A stretch of 64,000 bases of DNA from Bog-756 sp963835465 (GTDB taxonomy: Bacteria; Actinomycetota; Acidimicrobiia; Acidimicrobiales; RAAP-2). A program made the position numbers and the translations under genes. The stretch lies in contig CAWIFR010000001.1 in the NCBI GenBank assembly GCA_963835465.1, positions 186,001 through 250,000 on the forward strand, written 5' to 3'. The notes below the pieces were generated by a model, which worked only from the letters and a program-made list of their open reading frames with translations, searched no databases and was not told the origin of the DNA. Below are positions 61,526 through 64,000 of the stretch, in pieces; the stretch's first letter is position 1; each line of letters begins with the position of its first letter.

Positions 61526-61550
61526 GTCTACCAGTTCTGTCTACCAGAAC
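61526..61550. promoter_or_regulatory. GTCTACCAG direct repeats upstream of the acyl-CoA dehydrogenase
   Basis: GTCTACCAG occurs at 61526-61534 and 61539-61547, and GTTCT/AGAAC form a small inverted repeat across them. The site is about 50-75 bp before the dehydrogenase start and 170 bp before the divergent hydrolase start. It looks like a repressor site; the regulator is unknown. Confidence 0.35.
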
Positions 61551-61716
61551 CTGCCCCGTGCTGACCAACGGGTAACGGCGTTCGGGATCCGTCGCCAGAG
61601 GCCAGCCGCGGGCTTGACCAGGGTCGTGGGGCCGATACGGTGGAGGTGGGTCACCGGGGGCCCGCCCCCCGGGCCGGCCCGGGGGATCTGTCGGTCCACC
61701 AGGAGGATCATCGGCT

Positions 61717-62334
61717 GTGACTGCCACCACCATCGAGTACGAGGACACCGCTGTCGAGGTCCACCGGCTGGTCGTCGGCCCGGTCGACAACAACGTCTAC
61801 ATCATCCGCTGCCGGTCGACCGGTGAGTCGCTGCTCATCGACGCGGCCAATGAGCACGACAAGCTCCTCGAGCTCTGCTCTTCGCTGCAGGTGCGCCAGG
61901 TGGTGGAGACCCACGGCCATTGGGATCACATCCAGGCGGTGGAGGCGGTCCGGGACGCCGGCATCGACGTAGCCGTCACCAGTGCCGACGCCGCCATGCT
62001 CCCCTCCTACGACCAGCTGCTCGAGGATCGTTCCGTGCTGGAGGTCGGCGGGCTGCGGATCGGCACCATCGCCACGCCCGGCCACACGCCAGGTTCGATG
62101 TGCTTCACCGTCGAGGGAACCCCCCTGCTATTCACCGGGGACACCCTCTTCCCCGGGGGCCCCGGCAACACCTCGTTCGAGAACGCCGACTTCGCGACGA
62201 TCATCCGCTCGATCGAGGACCGCCTCTTCGCCCCCTTCGGGCCCGACACCCTGGTCCTCCCCGGACACGGCGCCGGGACCACCATCGGGGCGGAGGCCCC
62301 ACACCTCGACGAATGGATCGAGCGGGGCTGGTGA
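61717..62334 (+). CDS. MBL-fold metallo-hydrolase, glyoxalase II-like
   Basis: 205 residues from GTG 61717, with AGGAGG about 10 bases upstream. NNVYIIRCRSTGESLLID precedes the metal motif THGHWDH (HxHxDH), then ATPGHTPGSM, LLFTGDTLFPGG and LVLPGHGAGT complete the dinuclear site. The fold covers hydroxyacylglutathione-type thioesterases and related hydrolases; in actinobacteria a mycothiol thioester is possible. It converges on the debranching gene. Confidence 0.88.
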   Translation: MTATTIEYEDTAVEVHRLVVGPVDNNVYIIRCRSTGESLLIDAANEHDKLLELCSSLQVRQVVETHGHWDHIQAVEAVRDAGIDVAVTSADAAMLPSYDQLLEDRSVLEVGGLRIGTIATPGHTPGSMCFTVEGTPLLFTGDTLFPGGPGNTSFENADFATIIRSIEDRLFAPFGPDTLVLPGHGAGTTIGAEAPHLDEWIERGW

Positions 62335-62343
62335 GGCCTCGGG

Positions 62344-62369
62344 CTACCTCCCTGGGGCGGCCCCGGTAG
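62344..62369. terminator. Hairpin between convergent hydrolase and debranching genes
   Basis: CTACC/GGTAG outer arms and GGGG/CCCC inner arms with a 5-base bulge lie in the 56-bp gap between two converging genes. A shared terminator is likely; no T tract. Confidence 0.4.
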
Positions 62370-62390
62370 GACTTCCCCCCAGCGCCAGGC

Positions 62391-64000
62391 TCAGACCGCG
62401 GTGGAGGGTCGACGGGGCTCGCGGATCAGCTCGATCTCCTTCGGGAGGCCGGTGACCACGACCCCTCCGGGCACGTCCGAGCCGACTTCCACGGTCACCC
62501 GCGACCCGGCCAGCGGGATGCCGGCCACCTTCAGATAGCCGATCCCATCGGGCAGATTGGGCGAAAGCCAGGTCTTGCCGTAGGGGATCCACGGATCGAG
62601 GCGCAGCAGGGTGCGCAAGCAGAGCAGGGGCGACGCCGCCGCCCAGGCCTGCGGGGAGCACGACGTGGGATAGCCCACCGGGACGTTCAGCTCGCCCCGG
62701 TCCAATCCGCTGAACAGCTCGGGCAGCCGGCCCCCCTGGGCCTGAGCCGCGTCCAGGAGCCCGAAAATCAGCTTCTGGGCGGCCCCGTCGTAGCCGTAGC
62801 GGGCCAACCCGGCGGCCACGATGGCCGTGTCGTGGGGCCAGACCGAACCGCAGTGGTAGCTGATCGGGTTGTACCCACCGCTGTCCTTGGACAGGGTGCG
62901 GACCCCCCAACCGGAGAACATGGCCGGGGAGACCAGTTTCTCCGCCACCCGGTGGGCCTTGTCCTCGTCCACGATTCCCGTCCACAGACAGTGGCCGATG
63001 TTCGAGGTCAGCGAGTCGATCGGCCGCTTGTCAGCGTCGAGCCCAACTGCGTACCACCCCTTCTCCTCGATCCAGAAATCCCGGTTGAATGCCGCCTTCA
63101 GCTGGGTGGCCTTGGCTCTGAAGCGGTCGTAGGTGACCGAGTCCCCCACCTCGAAGGCGAAGTGGGCGGTGGCCAGGTAGGCCCCGTAGGTGTAGGCCTG
63201 CACCTCGCAGAGGGCGATGGGGGCCTCGGCCACCCGCCCGTCGGCGTAGCGGATGCCGTCCCAGCTGTCCTTCCAACCCTGGTTGGCCAACCCCCGTTCG
63301 GATCCCCGGGTGTACTCGACGTAGCCGTCCCCGTCGGCATCGCCGAACTGCTCGATCCACTCGATGGCCCGGGCGGCATTGGGAAGGAGCTCGTCGACCA
63401 TCTCGCGGGCTACGCCCCATCGACGCATCTCGCCCAGGAGCATGACGAACAGCGGGGTGGCATCGGCCGTGCCGTAGTAGATGCTGCCCCCACCCAGCGA
63501 GAGTGAGGCTGCGTCCCCGAAGCGCATCTCGTGGAGGATGCGGCCCGGCTCCTCGTCGTGGCGGGGGTCGACATCCTGCCCCTGGAACCGGGCCAGCGTC
63601 TGGAGCACTCCCCGGGCCAGGTCGGGGTCGACCAACAGGGCCATCCACGCGGTCAGCAGGGAGTCACGACCGAACACGGTCATGAACCAGGGTGCGCCAG
63701 CTGCCACCACCACCCGCTCGGGAAACTCTGGGTCGAAGATGCGAAGGGCGCCGAGGTCCTCCGCGCTTCTGGCCACCACCTCCTTCAGACCGGGATGGCT
63801 GGTCTCCACGTGGGGCACCGAACGGCGCCACTCGGCCATGCGTTCGGTGGGGGTGGCCCGATCGATCGACTCACCGCACCGATACCGGGGGTCGACAGCC
63901 GTGCCGTCGAAGACCGGGCTCACCTCGATGCAGGTCGTCCACTCCGATCGGGGAGGCACCACGACTTCGAACGTGGCCAGGTCGGAGGTCAGCAGGGTCG
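62391..64000 (-). CDS. Amylo-alpha-1,6-glucosidase / glycogen debranching-type enzyme, N-terminus outside window
   Basis: The frame is open to the window edge (TSDLATFEVVVPPRSEW precedes the internal GTG at 63962), so about 535 residues of a longer protein are visible. APWFMTVFGRDSLLTAWM, GGGSIYYGTADATPLFVML, GYVEYTRGSERGLANQGWKD and YHCGSVWPHDTAIVAAGLAR form the (alpha/alpha)6 barrel of the GDE family, with likely catalytic acids in NQGWKDSWD and the later loops. It hydrolyses alpha-1,6 branches or related glucans. No signal peptide can be judged. Confidence 0.88.
   Translation of the reverse strand, partial: TLLTSDLATFEVVVPPRSEWTTCIEVSPVFDGTAVDPRYRCGESIDRATPTERMAEWRRSVPHVETSHPGLKEVVARSAEDLGALRIFDPEFPERVVVAAGAPWFMTVFGRDSLLTAWMALLVDPDLARGVLQTLARFQGQDVDPRHDEEPGRILHEMRFGDAASLSLGGGSIYYGTADATPLFVMLLGEMRRWGVAREMVDELLPNAARAIEWIEQFGDADGDGYVEYTRGSERGLANQGWKDSWDGIRYADGRVAEAPIALCEVQAYTYGAYLATAHFAFEVGDSVTYDRFRAKATQLKAAFNRDFWIEEKGWYAVGLDADKRPIDSLTSNIGHCLWTGIVDEDKAHRVAEKLVSPAMFSGWGVRTLSKDSGGYNPISYHCGSVWPHDTAIVAAGLARYGYDGAAQKLIFGLLDAAQAQGGRLPELFSGLDRGELNVPVGYPTSCSPQAWAAASPLLCLRTLLRLDPWIPYGKTWLSPNLPDGIGYLKVAGIPLAGSRVTVEVGSDVPGGVVVTGLPKEIELIREPRRPSTAV

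Overview
The window is high-GC DNA (roughly two thirds G+C by eye) with dense, operon-packed genes, many GTG/TTG starts and frequent 4-bp stop/start overlaps. The gene content points to an actinobacterium: coenzyme F420 genes, WbbL-type rhamnosyltransferase, an AftD-type (DUF3367) arabinofuranosyltransferase, a PapA-like condensation-fold protein and a biotin carboxylase/BCCP fusion. The secreted SDGGIFSFGDAGFYG repeat protein and the overall mix suggest class Acidimicrobiia rather than a mycobacterium; that placement is inference.

Layout. 0-1.2 kb: end of cofD and cofE (F420). 1.3-3.4 kb: FKBP isomerase and a DEAD-box helicase with a collagen-like tail. 3.5-12.9 kb: a minus-strand sugar-nucleotide and cell-envelope block (GalE-like epimerase, NDP-sugar pyrophosphorylase, membrane-anchored protein, WbbL-like and DPM-like glycosyltransferases, UDP-glucuronate decarboxylase, UDP-glucose dehydrogenase, RmlD, RmlB). 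13-20.4 kb: birA, acyl-CoA carboxylase alpha chain, M20 amidohydrolase, GNAT, methylmalonyl-CoA-mutase-type large subunit, rhodanese-ThiF. 20.6-22.4 kb: nitroreductase and two small membrane proteins. 22.4-30.6 kb: a second envelope operon (two glycosyltransferases, methyltransferase, AftD-like enzyme in three frames, condensation-fold protein). 30.8-33.3 kb: secreted repeat protein. 33.7-41.3 kb: unknown protein, gpsA, pepA, cobalamin adenosyltransferase, metH. 41.3-49.6 kb: small membrane proteins, SDR, M24 peptidase, lipA-lipB-E2-lpd. 49.7-52.9 kb: ABC exporter, SDR, RNase HI. 53-55.8 kb: homodimeric pyruvate dehydrogenase E1. 55.9-58.9 kb: an accessory patch with a winged-helix/HATPase/DUF4325 protein, an elaborate promoter-operator, and a decayed 0.43-kb duplication. 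58.9-64 kb: thiE, secreted protein, acyl-CoA dehydrogenase, MBL hydrolase, and a glycogen debranching-type enzyme cut by the window end.

How the genes connect. The first third resembles, in gene content and order, the M. tuberculosis fbiA-fbiB / manB-wbbL1-rmlD / birA / accA3 neighbourhood. The cobalamin adenosyltransferase can supply AdoCbl to the mutase; birA can biotinylate the adjacent carboxylase; lipA/lipB, E2, lpd and aceE form a lipoate-dependent 2-oxoacid dehydrogenase set.

The most unusual locus is 56.3-58.4 kb: a single-chain fusion of winged helix, anti-sigma-like ATPase and STAS-like DUF4325, preceded by an AT-rich promoter flanked by a 15-bp inverted repeat built of TTTACTC heptamers, next to the remains of an older copy. 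Several genes (GT4, AftD, repeat protein, ABC permease, HATPase protein) carry one- or two-base frame breaks; these may be real decay or consensus errors, and they should be checked against reads before any is called a pseudogene.
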